NCBI GenBank assembly: GCA_948567375.1
Contig: OX419759.1
Location: 28,249,493 to 28,313,492 of the forward strand
Direction: 5' to 3'
DNA length: 64,000 nt
From: Lunularia cruciata
Lineage: Eukaryota; Streptophyta; Marchantiopsida; Lunulariales; Lunulariaceae
Below the pieces are notes generated by a model that worked only from the letters and a program-made list of their open reading frames with translations, was not told the DNA's origin and did not search any database. Both the position numbers and the translations under genes were made by a program. Below are positions 40,301 through 53,398 of this stretch, one piece after another (position 1 is the stretch's first letter; each line of letters opens with the position of its first letter).

Positions 40301-43300
40301 CATGATGCACATGGCAAAAAGGACCCTGCGTTTGCGCGGGACCTGCCAAAAACCTGCGTTTACGCGAGACTTTGAATTTGTTTGAGAGTTGAAATGAACA
40401 CTTCATCGATCATGCAACGATATGTTGGGTAGATAGTTAGACGATGATCGAATTATTAAATTGTTTCGTGAATTCAAGGCCCTGTTGTTCTTGAATTCGA
40501 CATTCGACATTGTGTGTACTCCGCGTAAACATTGATGCATATAATTCTCATCGACAATCAATTGTGGATGAAGTTTTGAGAACACAGCCAAGCAGGAGAT
40601 GTCCCTGGCTGAGTCGCCGAAGAGCAGTTCTAACGTTGAGAAAGTGTTGGTACGGGTTTGCCACGGATTGCAAGTCCATGCTTTCAACGTTTTCCGAACA
40701 CCGTTTACAGTACTCAATAAAAGTCTGACAATGGAACTATCGGTAACGTTCACTTGTTTCTGACAGTGTCTCATGAGAGCACAATTCATCAGGAGGCAAT
40801 CGATAATTCAAGTTGCAATCAGTCCACCATCTCACTTCGAAGAGCGTTCATTTACAAACGTTGCACCAATTCAAGCCTTTCGATTCGCATATGATTTAGT
40901 ACAAGGGTACGAGAATGCGGTCGGGGAGTGGTGAGAATCTCTAATTTTGTCGTGCCCAAGGAACCCTCTTGACGAAGACTAGCTTAAGGGCCTCTCGATT
41001 TTTTGGGAGTAAACCTGCCATTGCATGTTTCCATTCCTCACAAAAGAGGTCAAGACACTTCATGAAAGGAATTTTAAATCAGATGTTGCACGTGTATACT
41101 TTGGTCCGTGTACTCCATGATGTATAGGTTATTCCGTAACTGGTGATGTAGAATGTTCAATAGTATTTATCTCCTCAAGTGTCTTAATAGGATGCTGCTA
41201 ACACAAAACTGCAGCGACTGTCTTTGCGACTGTCTTTCTACTGCTATACTGTTTTGAACCATGACGAGTTTAATGAAGTACGCTCAGGATCAGTAACTGT
41301 AGTTTATAATGGTTCAGCTATCCCACAAGGAATTTCTCACGTAGTTGAGGCTTATCAACTCCAATTCTGAGATCACTAGGTTCATCTTACCCGAAGTACC
41401 GATGATCCGGTCCTCACCCACAAGGACCGGTTGAAAAGCTGGGATTCATGATCACAATGGTTTGAACACGTTAAACACAATTTTATTCAGGATTCCAAGA
41501 TGTCATCGTACTACAGATGTTCGACGCCTGGCTGGTATCAGGGACAACCAACGGCCAAATAAAAGACGAATCCATTTTCGTCCAATTTCGAGTGCTTGGA
41601 TATAGCCTTGACGTTCCCAGACCAATAACGGCGAGCACTATAATGGAGTCAAGTAAAAGGTGGAGCATATAATCTCTACGTCAATGAAATGGCCACTTGG
41701 CCACTGATGTTACTGTCACATGGAGTCTTCGTAATGGATTTACTTTGAGTTGAGATACTCTACGTATGTACAGTCTATACAAGTATATAGAGTCGAAACC
41801 TGGGTGGAATGAGTGCGTGAAATCCAGAGTTTACATGTACGAGGAGTTTCCTTTTCAGTTGTACTTTCGAGTCCGATCACTCTCCGCGGGTGGGAATCCG
41901 AGGAGCAGAAATAGGATAACATTCCGATTCGCGTTCAGGTTACATCCCTGAGTGAGGGAGGACGGTGACCGAACAAAAAATTAAACACACAATCTTCGTG
42001 TGTTCCGAGGGCACTTCTGCAATTAACAGAGTTATTGATATTGTTCACGAGAAACACATGCAATAAATTGACATTATATGAACTTATTCTTGATGATCAC
42101 TTTTGAGGCTAAAACAATCATAAATTCATGGTAACGGGAGCTTATGGCCAGAGATGGCTGCTTTCAATAGGTCCTCATTGGACTCGATGCATTCTGAAGC
42201 CTTATTCAATCTCGACTCATTGATGAGTCATGTGTAAATTGTACATCTTAGACTCACTAAACCTTGCTGAGGTTTGAATCTGGATGTAATTTGCTCTCGT
42301 GTATTGAGATTTCAACGACAGCCCAAATGTACGGGAGCGAGAGGTGATCGCTGCTCGAGATGATGATAGCTCGCTCCGACCGATCATCCTCTCGAATCTG
42401 ATTCCAACAACAACTCTCAGCTTTTTAAGCTGCGATGTATCCATGGGTTGTTTCCTGCGATCAAGTGACGCCTATCGTTGTTGATTAATTAATGTGCAAA
42501 CCCTGCATCTCCATGCACGTATAAGATTGCGGTGGGCATCGAAGGCAGCCTGGATTGTTATAAGAATCTTGGTAGTACTCTGGTTTCTGCAACGAGCTGT
42601 TGACTCTAATCAAGTTTCATTACGTTGTACTGGCACCTAGAACATGGAAGGATTGCTATCGTTAATCTTGATCATAGCAAGTTGCATTTATCCACTGCTC
42701 GATCACAGGGAGAATTCCCTTTTAAATTGTAAACGTTGAGATACCTGGTGTAAGTTATGGTCATCATTTCATTGACTGCCATGAAGTGGGCATAGTGTTC
42801 AGCCAATCTTGACAAAGCCTTATGGAAAGTTTGAAACTCTATTTGAAGAAAGACTCTCCAGAATGCCTCAAGCGTGCTGTGTCATGAGTAGACGGGTAGG
42901 GGACTGGGCTGTGGATCATAAGTACCGGTCGATCATAGATTTGAGCAGTTTGTTTTATTGTAAGAGGCTGTACCGGAGTCCGAAAGCCTTGCCAACACAG
43001 TTGGAGAGGAAGACAGGGATACGCTCTTCGCTGCATTCGGATCTTGCCTAAATGGTATCGGCATTTAATTGCCTGCTTGTAAGTTGATAATAGTTAACCA
43101 AGGTCTTCCTTGGAGATTGATAGGTCCGAAAGTATGTCCGATTGATAGCAATCTGACATATTGATCTACAGATCAGAAGACCTATTCTCATGCAGGATAT
43201 GCGTCCAAAGATGGGTTTCGCAGTGGATCAAACTTTGGAGACCTCCTGTGAGTGATTCAAAGTTTCCTAGGACTTCTGCAAAGGACGGATACAAGGACTT

Positions 43301-43889
43301 GGATGTAACCCGTTTGCAAACTCTGATGGAGAATCTGGTCATGGACTGTGAAATTCTCGTCTTATTTTGCTCTGTTACCTTCTTATTATGTTCCTCCAGA
43401 GAATATATCATTGGATAGAATACGATTTGCATTAATATGTTTCTCTATTGCTTGTTATTGATCACAATGACTTCTGTAAACTGCTTGGTTATGGTGGTGA
43501 GTTGTTGTGAAAGAACTCATCTGATTTATCCATCTACGTTTATAGTTTGTCAAGCTCGTATAACGTTAACGGCAGTAGAGCCGTTGTTGTTACATTTCCT
43601 CTGGTCATGTATACCTTTTGAACAAGACGCTACGTTCTTGGCAAGCAAAAGTACATCAAATTTCATCCTACCAAGGTTTAGTTTGATTTCTTACGCAGGG
43701 TCCCGAATGGGGGCCAGGAGGCTTCTGCACAACTTTCATGCACATTGTAGCGGTTCCTAAATGGGAAGGTGAAGCTTTCGCTCACGCGTGGCACTACGCA
43801 GCTCATTAGTTCCGTGGCTCATTTCATAACAAATGATGAGTACACTTCACACCTTCTTTCCGTGACACTCGAGCGCTAGCTCTTTTTTT
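40301..43889. other. CpG-rich, non-retroelement segment without recognisable gene
   Basis: Base composition changes sharply at about 40300: CpG is frequent and mobile-element motifs are absent. The longest open stretches are 40403-40789 (minus, 128 codons, containing CNPWQTRTNTFSTLELLFGD), 43437-43760 (plus, 107 codons) and 43161-43418 (plus, 85 codons); none has a motif I recognise and codon texture is unremarkable. A 29-bp direct repeat with CCTGCGTTTGCGCGGGAC occurs at 40324-40341 and 40353-40370. A hairpin sits at 41407-41430. It may be decayed genic or promoter DNA, or exons I cannot assemble. Confidence 0.45.
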
Positions 43890-44175
43890 GTTGGTCACAT
43901 ATCGTGGTATATCTTATCTATCAATTGGAATTTTTCAATGGTCACTTTGAAGATTCAACTTAGAGAAGTATCAAATTCCATTGATTTGATCCAACAAATC
44001 ATCAATTCAAAACTAGTGATATGCATTTTTCATGGTTTGTTTATTGAAGCTATGGTAGTGTATACAAATTAAATTACTACATCCTTCTTTGGTACAAATA
44101 GTTTAGTTTCTCTTGAAGGGGATGTACATGTTGTATGAAATATCCTTCTCCAATAACTTGATCAATGTTGTTTTG

Positions 44176-44902
44176 TGAGTAGGCCTCTCTTTCACTCAAA
44201 AAGAACCTCCAATGACCATTAAAGTAGTACACTATGGACTAAGAAGATAAAGAATTGAACTCCATCACACTTCTCCACAGCTAAGACTTTTAGACATATT
44301 CAAGACTTTTAGACATATTCAAGACTCAAGCCATTGTTCACTAGAAAACTCAATGAGAAAGAAATAATTCTAAATGAAAGATGATATATAATTTTCCATC
44401 TCTTATGTATATACTTGCAAGATAATTATACACCAAAGTTAATAATTTGAGCTATTGGAATAACTCAAGTTACTAGATAAAAAAAATCTTAAGTCTAAAG
44501 AAATATCCAAACTCCTAGGAATAATCTCCTAAGCATGTGATTTTATCTTGACCCAACAACTAAGTCAAGGATTAGTTCATATGTGTTAACCTTAGATTAA
44601 AAAAAATTTGCACCAAAAAGGCTTATGTGTCCAAAAGTTTTCAACTCTTTCTTCAAAACCAAGTATCTATAAATGATACAAAGTCAATACACTAGAATCT
44701 AAAATAATGTTGCTCACTCTTTCACTTTCCTCTAAATTAGAGTCACTTCTATCTTAGCTATGACTAACTTTAGTTAATCATGACTATATAGAAACTAGGT
44801 TATAATCCATAACCATATAATCCATATAAATAATATCTTCAACTAGTTGCAATACCAAACTAAATATCTCCAAGGAGCATACATGCATGAATGGGTGTTA
44901 CA
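44176..44902 (-). mobile_element. Solo LTR, family D (about 727 bp), in C3
   Basis: Matches both halves of the family D LTR at 28950-35279 along its whole length (TGAGTAGGCCTCTC ... ATGGGTGTTACA, plus strand). It interrupts the RT of C3: the flanks correspond to adjacent family C sequence. No clear target duplication remains, consistent with age. An 18-bp stretch, AGACATATTCAAGACTTT, is locally duplicated near 44290-44320. Confidence 0.75.
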
Positions 44903-45559
44903 ATTCAAGATTCTTCTAACTCGTTTGATGAGAACCGCTAGATTGGTCTACTCACTAGAGTACTACTTGGCAATAGCTCAAATTTGAAGTACATATCTTG
45001 ATCAAAAGATCATCTAGAACCACATTTTCCATCTCTTGAACTAATAATAAACCATTGCCTTTTGAGGCTTCTTAACATTATTAAATTCTCCTTGCACATT
45101 TGGCTTGATCCACATAGCAAAAATAGTAATATCTTCTTACACAAACTTGTTCTTCAATTTTTATACTAATAAACTTCTTATCTTGGGCCTAACTACTTTT
45201 TAGGTGTCTTTGTCAAAGGTGCTAAACAACCTAATCAATAATTTTTACCTTGGTGTTGTACTTTAGATTTTCTTTGAGCCTAATCAAATTAAATCTTATA
45301 ACATTCAAGCCAATGAATACCTAAAATGATATTGTAGTATATGGGATTTATTATAAATCTCAAGCACTCTAAATGTAGAACCTTTTTATCTGCAATCATC
45401 AATTTGCTACCAAATACCAACTTGATACAAACATATAATTCCTTTGCTAATTACATGGATATGTAATTCTCAAAACTCACACAATCAATCAAATCTTACA
45501 AGCATAAATGGATTTCATACCTTGCAATTATATCAAACTTGCATAAGTTGAGCCTTTAA

Positions 45560-46260
45560 GCTTGTTGGAAAAGATCAAGTTCCAATAAGTGGCTCAATAT
45601 TATAAGGACTCTTTGTTTCCTTGATCCTCGTGCTCCAAGAACTCTATTTGGGTGGAGGTCATTCATTCTTAGTTGGACATCCGACAATGAAAATGTTCTA
45701 ATTTGGTGATAATAGAAGCAACCACCATCTTCTTACAATCTTTCTTTGTCTCCAATGCCAAGTGGTCTTCACTGGTAACATTAATCTCCATGAATGCTAG
45801 CTCTTCCACATGTGTATGATGTGTTTGTAGGTTTTTTGAAAGTCTAGGTTGAGACTAAGTTGTGGTAACCAGGGAATTATAATGTTTAACTAACTGAAGT
45901 GCTTCTTCCAAATGTTTAGGCTTGTGCATAGATGCTTCCATTTTGGTGTATGATTTCAAGTCTCTCACAAATTGATCCAAAGCTTTGCCATCTAATATTG
46001 GTAGAATTTTCATTATTGTGCTTTGGAATTCAATGATGTAGGTCCTCACAAAACCAATATGCTTCAATTTTGCCAATCTATTGATATTATGTGACTTGTA
46101 CAGCATTCACTACTCAAAATCTCCAAATGATTACACTCTTGAATTGTTTCCATGTTGATATTGGAGTAAAAAATTGTCATTGAGCTTACTCTACCCAAAA
46201 TCAACACAACAATTTTTCCACTCCATCTAATTGGCTTGAAGCCTAGGGAATCCATCTCTA
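45560..46260 (-). pseudogene. gag of C3
   Basis: The minus strand has NINRLAKLKHIGFVRTYIIE, FQSTIMKILPILDGKALDQF and HLEEALQLVKHYNSLVTTT, clearly the same capsid as C1, C2 and C4. The zinc knuckle is reduced to CFYYHQIRTF near 45700, with the second Cys lost. Many stops. Confidence 0.78.
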
Positions 46261-47005
46261 TTCATGTAGAAGATTTATAGCTTCAAAATAGCATCCATAA
46301 TCAAAAACAAAATTCTCTATTACACTAGATAGATTATTTCTTTCAAATATCTTTAGCTTCAAATATCCAATTGGATCTTTCTTTCTCCAAACAATGTTCT
46401 CTCTACTTGCTCTTGTCATTGATTATCACTATTTCTCTCTCTCCTAATAATCAAGTAAGATTTTCAATTTGTTGATGCATAGCAATGATAACTTTGTGCA
46501 TTGCTACCATGACTACTACTCTACAAAGTTACCTATTTGTAATTATCTAAGTTAACATATAAGTTATAATCAAAAGGATCAATGGTTCATCTAACAAGGT
46601 GATTATGTTCAAAAAATTCTACCCAAAGTATGAAGTGATATTTTGGTAGTAAATGGATACAAAACTCTTACTAGTTTGGAGGAAATGGATTGGATGTTCC
46701 ATAGATTCTATCCCTCCTATTCTTGCTCTAATACCAATGTAAAAGACAAAAGAGAGAAATATGAAAATGTAAAATCAGAGCAAAAGATCACATTGGAACT
46801 CTCAAGTGAGTGAAACTTTGAATGCTTAGCATGAGTTTGGGCTCTGGTATTTATAAGAATCCTATGTACAAGGTTCCTAAGAAACTTCAAAGGAAAATTC
46901 CTTTTAGAATTTATTTGGAGTGCAAGCTAAGCTAGTCATTTACTTGGTATGCAAACTAACAAAGTTATTTACTAAACTTGCAAGCTAAGCTAGTCATCAA
47001 CTTGG

Positions 47006-47565
47006 TGTAATACCATTAGCTAGACATATTATTTAGAGGTGAAAATTAGCTTAGTAATATCTTGAGAGATGTTCTATATGATGGTCTAAGTAGATCAAAT
47101 AGAGCTATCACCAAAATAGTACTTCCACTACTAGAGCATAGGTTGAACATATTTTGAGAACTTCAGAGCCAATTTAGAGGCCTAAACAGATGAATTAGGC
47201 CTTGAAAAATTAAAAATCCCCCCTTGGAGTAAAAGGTAACACCGTTTCCTTCCATGTTTTTCTCATTGAGAGCTTTCCAATGGTACCTCACCTATGCTAC
47301 TCTGAGCTTCTTATAAGAAGATTCTCCAAAGATTCCTTTTGGTTAAACTTGTTTGACCAACCAAATAGGACAAGGATTGACATGTCATCAATCTATGTAT
47401 TTGATCCTAGGGTGAAACTCTCTTTGAGTGGATCCTCTTTGCTCTATAATAAAAACAAGGTGCTCCTTTGGGACATAAGAATATTGAAGGATGAAACCTT
47501 GTATTTCTCTTGTGTTTCATCTCTAGTGTTTTTCTTGGGGTTTCTCTTATCCTCATATTCTTACA
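47006..47565 (+). mobile_element. Solo LTR, family B (560 bp), TSD CTTGG
   Basis: TGTAATACC...ATTCTTACA with perfect 5-bp duplications CTTGG at 47001-47005 and 47566-47570. Inserted in the 5' LTR of C3, whose GCAAGCTAAGCTAG side resumes as a diverged match after the duplication. It lacks the internal 156-bp duplication of the copies at 21156 and 26224. TATAATAAAAAC near 47442 corresponds to the TATA region. Confidence 0.9.
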
Positions 47566-47723
47566 CTTGGTATACAACTTATTCAACCCTTGGAAAGTTA
47601 TTGAAAACTTCTCACCAAGAAGGTTCTTGGAAGCTTGTAGAACATTCTCAAAATTTCCTAATTATATGCTAATTCTATGACTTGTTAGCTATATTTAGCT
47701 TTTGTTAACTCAATATTATTACA

Positions 47724-49150
47724 ATATCATTACAAAAAATACTAAAATTTAAAATAAAATAAAATTTAAATTTGAGCTCCACATTAATCTTACATAATAT
47801 AATCAAAATAGATGTTATTTATTCTTTTGCATAAGGCAAGTCATATCCTTTTCAGTTTTATTTTATTTTATGTAGCATGTAGATATTGTACATAAGAAAA
47901 CTTCATAAGAAGTACATATGTTTACAAGTACTAAAGTCTTTAAAATGACTTTCCATGGCTTATTAAAATCTGGTTAAAATTTTTATTATTTTGCTAAGAT
48001 GTGAATGCCTAAGATTCGTATCACCATTTACTAAAATTGGAATCTAAATTGTCAAAGGGATCACTATTTCAATTTGACCATCTAAAATTGACGTCTTCAT
48101 TATATATTGGGATTGCCTTCATTGTCCAAAAATAGAATTTCATGTTTCTCTACCTTCACAATTGCCTAGCACTTATAACTCAATTACTTTGAGGAAAGAT
48201 AGATGAAAGGAAATGGAATAAAATATCATATAAAAGTATTATCATTTTTTTTCCTAACTTCGTGCATTTCAGCCTCAAGTGGACCATCCAATCTTCCAAA
48301 CTTCTCGTGCAAATTTTTTTTTAATCATCTAAGATCTGTTAATTTCCATGGTCGCTTTTTAGTCATTCTTTCTTTGTTATGAGGGGCATATCTAGAAATG
48401 GTAGATTAGACCTTTATAACTTGCATGGGAACAGGCTAAAAAGCTTAAACTTGCAGATCGTCTCTTGTCCATTTTAGCGCAAGTGATTCAATGCAGTTCA
48501 ATAAGGAGCTCTTCATACACATGTGCGTCATATTATTGAAATGCTTAAAAGAGTTCAGTGGGGAGGAGTCTCTTGAGGTTGATATTGTTTAACTTAAAAT
48601 TTTTTTTATCTCTTACATCATCATTATATATAAAAACATAAAATTCTTTTATGAATATTTTATAAAATATTATTTTAATTTTTATGAATATTTTATAACA
48701 TATTATTTTAATTTTTATGAATAATGATATAAAATTCCTGTAAAACAACATTGCTCAATTATATTGAAGATCTTTCTTTAATAATTGAGTATATAAACCT
48801 ATGTCAAAATCCAGTGTAATCTTTCTTTAACTTCATATAGCGGAGGGGAGTTATGATATCCACTCAATGCTCTATTCTACTTCTTGTGATACTATATGTG
48901 AATATTACATGTATCATTAGTATACATCCAAGCCCGGTTTTTAATCAAGGTTGGATATTCTATATCTTACACTATCTTTTATCAGTGGAATTCTAAGCAT
49001 CAGTTTGGAATTGTGCTTAGGTTTTCTATGGTTTACTATTTATTACAATATTTTTTGGTTAGATAAATTTTTTTGCCTGATTTATTATCCTTATACCTAG
49101 TGCATCTAAGCACTAGGTATGATAGGTAATAAATACTTTGAGTGCTAGAT
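47724..49150. other. AT-rich intergenic sequence with a 33-bp tandem repeat
   Basis: No gene recognised. At 48649-48725 the unit TTTATGAATATTTTATAA...TATTATTTTAAT is repeated about 2.3 times with period 33. Confidence 0.6.
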
Positions 49151-49169
49151 TAAAGCTAAAAATATGTTA

Positions 49170-50650
49170 GATTTTGGGAATGTTTGTGAGTGGTTTCACT
49201 TTGAAACTTATAGGGATAAGTTGAGTTTATAAGCTTCTTTCTTCTAAATAATTTGATAGGGTTTGTAAAAAAATCATGAATATTTAGGAATGCACTCCCT
49301 AAGATTTTAGGGTTTAGATTCTTTATTTTTCTGATGTAATTTTTTGCTAGATGCAACAATATCATTGATTGATTTAGGACTTGTTCATATTGTTTGGCAA
49401 ATTCCAACAATGCATAGATTGACACAGTCTGGTGTACATCCTGATATTCTACTTTGCAATATGAAGTTGGCAAGCAGATAATCTCCTCATTCATTTTTAG
49501 CTTGACTTGGCAAATTTGCTCTTCTCATGCAATCCTCATTTTGCAAACAAGGCATTCAAATACATTCATGGAGACTACAAGGAACTTCTTGATTATAAAT
49601 TGAGCTCCATTTGTCCATAATGAAATTACATTTCCAAAATGGGGGATATGGCATATCCAAGCATGTACAAAATTTCCTTGTGTACCATACATGTAGAGTT
49701 TAGATAGGACATGATATCTTGATGGTCTCACAATATCTCCTCTAACTTGATCCATTCTTCTTCATTTTATTCACTTGAAGACAATTTCACAAGCTTGCTA
49801 CATTGTGTCACCACCTCCATTTCTTATATTCATCACCAACCTTAATCCTTGGCAAGAAATTTTTTTTATATGCTATATGCAAAGAATGAAATGTGCTACG
49901 GGGAATACCAATTGGATTGCATTCATCAACACCAACTCTTTATTGGTGACATTTACACACGGTTGGTCACTGGTGAGCATGTCACAAAAGCACTACAAGG
50001 CCCAAGTGTAGTTGTCTTTGGCATCTTTTGATATCCAAGCAAACATCAAGTTGAATTTTCTTTTTGTGGTTGACATGCCAATAATATATAGAACTTGAAA
50101 CAGTTGGTCTTATGTGTACAATAGGCTAAAAGGATTGTACAATAAAAATGGCTTAGCTCAACTACCTCAAGGAATGCAAAGAAGATACAATATAGTTATC
50201 CGACCTCATCATTGGAATATCGATAAATGTAATTAGCAACCTACAATTTTTTCATCACTTGCATTGGTGTTCAACCAACAAGATTTTTGATGTTTAATTT
50301 TATGCCACAGCTATAGACATCTTGCAATGTTACGATTGTGGCTGCATTGGCTTGGTGTAGATTTGCAATGATGTATTGCGGTTTGATCCCGCTCAATGAT
50401 ATCATTTCAACTTGTTGCATTTTGGCTACAGACATTTGGCAATGCATTAGATGACATGATGAAAATATTGACAGATTGTGGTTGTGATCTACCATCTCAA
50501 CCATGAGATTCCATAATTTATCTTGTTCCTTGGCACCAAATAATCTCATTGGAAAACCAATAAATTGATTGAAAGTCTTTGAATGCTTACACTATGCATC
50601 TGGATCATGGCAATCAATACATTTTTTGCCTTGGTCATAGTAAACAAAGA
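49170..50650 (-). pseudogene. Mutator-like (MULE) transposase relic
   Basis: Minus-strand pieces in the order of a MULE transposase. At 50549-50271: LWNLMVEMVDHNHNLS, MISLSGIKPQYIIANLHQAN and TLQDVYSCGIKLNIKNLVG, the N-terminal DNA-binding-domain tail. Then, across frames, LFFAFLEVVELSHFYCTILL with the block corresponding to MDCTYKTNRFK, followed by NYTWALSCFCDMLTSDQPCV, NVTNKELVLMNAIQLVFPVA and HFILCI (50040-49860). At 49755-49525: FVHAWICHIPHFGNVISLWT and NGAQFIIKKFLVVSMNVFEC. At 49494-49156: ALLEFAKQYEQVLNQ. Stops and frameshifts are numerous. Such enzymes cut and paste Mutator-type DNA transposons; this is a dead copy and I did not find terminal inverted repeats. Confidence 0.8.
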
Positions 50651-52812
50651 CTTGGTGATACTTACAATTCATTTTTTTGAACGGTAAATTGAAATGGCAT
50701 AATTATTAACCTTGGCATGTTGTTGGGCAATGTGCTAAGAAAAGGTATTGGTATGCAAATGAGCCTTCTTGTGGTAGGGAAAGTTGCTAGAAATGTGCAA
50801 AGAGAAGTTCTTGGAATGCAAACTAGACTTTTGGTGATGATGCAACCATAAAGAAAGACATTTCTATCATTGTTCAAAATCAAGTCCTCAGAGTTTAAAA
50901 TCCAATCATTGTTAGAGCTAAGAGACATCTTATATGTACTATAGGAAGATTTAATGATTTGACAAGGCACAATCCATTGGCTTTTAAAATCAATCCAACT
51001 AGGGGGCATAGGATAAATAAATGTAATCCTTGCCATTAAGATACAATCGTGCTACATGTCCACAAAGCCAAGCCACAAATAATTAAAAGAAATAATTACT
51101 TTTGTATGTTTATTTAGCAATTTCCTCTATATATATATAAGTACATATTATATATAAAATTTCATATAAAATTTTATATTATATAGTATATAGGAAGATC
51201 ATTATCTATGTGCTTTATATTTTAAAGCACAATTTATTTTGTATGACAATTGAATATCTAATAATCCATTACAAGATCTACTCTACTCCATTCTCATCTT
51301 ATTATCACGGTGAAGTTATTAATGGACCAAGTTCCTTCTCTTGTTCAATACCCAACCATGGAATGCTTGTATTGGTGGTTGATTTGAGATCCACAAAGTA
51401 TTATACATTTGTCTTATTCTTATATAAAAGAAAAAAACACATTGAGAATTAGAAAGATTTTTTTAATAAAAATTCATAAAACCCATTTCAAATATTGATA
51501 ATCAAACTGATTTACCAAGTCATGTAATTCCTATAAAAAACTTAAGTAGAATCCTTTCAATTGTGAAAAACTTTTATAATGAATAAAATTATCACAATAA
51601 TCTAATAAGTTAATATGATGATCACTTTGAAAAATAATACTATATCAAAGGAAGATATGCTCTTATGGAAATGGTTTTGTGTTCTTAATGACTACTTTGA
51701 GTTGGATAATATGTCAAAGATATACTTCTTTGAGAAGGCTTTGTGTTATTATGCTTGGTGATTTCCTTAAGTTGAACATCATGTTAAAATTATACTCTTT
51801 TACAATGGTTTGATGCTTTTTGCTTGCATTCCTTTATACTTATTAATTATACATGTAATAATCAAGGACAAAGGGCACAAAAGGTCTTTGAAATTCTTAT
51901 AATCTTTCATATGAGCTATAAAGTCGCTAACTATGGTAGTGCATATTCAAATTTTTGGATCTCCTTTTAGGAGGTTCATCCAAAGTAGTATCAAAATATT
52001 CTTCTTTGCCTTAATATTGTCATACCCAAAAATGAAATTAGAGAAAAATACACCAAAAATGTAAATTATAACCTCTATTCCCATTTCATTTTTTTGCATG
52101 ATAGGTGTACTCGTCCTTCTTGTTACCCTTTAGGTTTACACGTTGGCTTCTTAATAATCATAATTTCTTCAGCAATACAAAGTAAAATAACCATCAATGA
52201 AGTTCAATTAAAACCATAAATTCAAAACACTAAATTAACAAAACTAATTTAAAGTTTAGACTGAATAACTTATCAATACTATCTCAAAGGACATGTATTT
52301 TTATAAATCTCTTTCTTGTGTAATGAAGATGATACATCTTCATTGCCTTCTCCAAACTACAAGTAAAAATAATAACTTACAAGTCTAGCAAGTCATGATC
52401 TTAGGATATTGTAAATCTTATATTCTTTGTATATTTTTTTTAGTGTCATGTTCTTAGTTACAATACAACCAAACATACAACTTATCATCTCTTCAAGTAC
52501 TGCTTGAAGTGTTCTCCCTAAGATCACTTAGACTCTTCTTGCTTTTGGAGCTCAAAAGCCTTCCTCTTGTATATCTTCACCTTGCACTTCTCGTACGTAG
52601 TGAAGTTTTTTTTTCATAATTCCTATCAATCTCCTATACAAAGTTAATCTTATATTATCATTAGCAACAAAAATCCTCTTCATGTAAACCTTGCTTGATC
52701 CGAGATCTATATCTTCAGGGTTTCAATCATAAGACTACTTCAACCCTTATACTTGTGGAGCCTCTTTTTCAGAAATTGTTGATATAAATACTTGATCCTC
52801 TGGCGTGTGATA
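50651..52812. other. AT-rich sequence, no recognisable gene
   Basis: The part next to the MULE relic (to about 51040) may hold its N-terminal remains: an open minus-strand stretch 50662-51036 without motifs. From there to 52812 the sequence is AT-rich with TATATA runs (near 51130) and nothing I can identify. Confidence 0.45.
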
Positions 52813-53398
52813 TGTAATATTCTAAGGACATGAGAACCTCCAAGAGAAACACAAGAGAAGAAACACAAAGCTTCAGCCCTCAATAGTCTGATGCCCCAAA
52901 GGAACCCCTTGTCTTTATTATATAACAAAGAGTATCTTCTTGAAGAAAGCTCCACTCTTGGATTAGATACATGGATTGGTCACATATCAGCAAGCTCCAC
53001 CCTAAGGTTTGTTCCATGGATGGGTGACATGTTGGTCTTTGTCCTATTTGATTGGTCAAACAAGTTTGATCAAAAGGAATCTTTAAGGAATCTTCATGTA
53101 GGAAGCATGGATGAGATGTTGTTGGAAAGCTCTCAACAAGATGAGCATGGAGAGGTAGGCTATGCTTTCTTCAATGGAGGAAGAAATTATCCCATTTTCA
53201 AGGCTTAATTCATCCGTTTAGACCTCCAAAGTTAGCTTTAAAGTTTTTAAGGTGTTTTTGACCTCTGCCATATTAGTGGAAGTACTCTTTTGGTGACACC
53301 TCTATTTGATCTACTTAGACCATTGTATATAATATCATTTTAGATATTACCAAGCCAATTTTCATCTCTAGAAAATTTGTCTAGCTAATGGTATTACA
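52813..53398 (-). repeat. 3' LTR of a family B element (586 bp) with polypurine tract
   Basis: Minus-strand TGTAATACC (53398) to ATATTACA (52813). Just outside its start, at 53399-53414, the minus strand reads AAAAGAGGGGAGGTT, a textbook polypurine tract. This is therefore a 3' LTR rather than a solo LTR. The internal part of its element was cut off at 53425 by the family C copy C4. It has the single-unit form without the 156-bp duplication. Confidence 0.85.

Larger units (their letters stand above)
43890..47723 (-). mobile_element. Old, truncated family C element C3 with two solo-LTR insertions
   Basis: Minus-strand Gypsy relic. The 5' LTR is 46738-47723 (split by a family B solo LTR), the primer site GCTCTAATACCAA (plus strand) 46725-46737, gag 45560-46260 and protease 45240-45540. 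The RT segment begins at about 45000 and continues beyond the family D insertion to 43890, where it is cut off next to the CpG-rich segment. Much more diverged from C1 and C2 than they are from each other, so an older copy. RNase H, integrase and 3' LTR are missing. Confidence 0.82.

Noticed and set aside
47724-49150. Tail of the MULE or an additional retroelement
   Set aside because: No coding blocks or terminal sequences could be identified; left as unassigned AT-rich DNA.
49985-49998. CACTACAAGG-like sequence as a second CACTA terminus
   Set aside because: It falls inside conserved MULE transposase coding sequence (reverse complement of codons near LSCFCDM), so the match is incidental.
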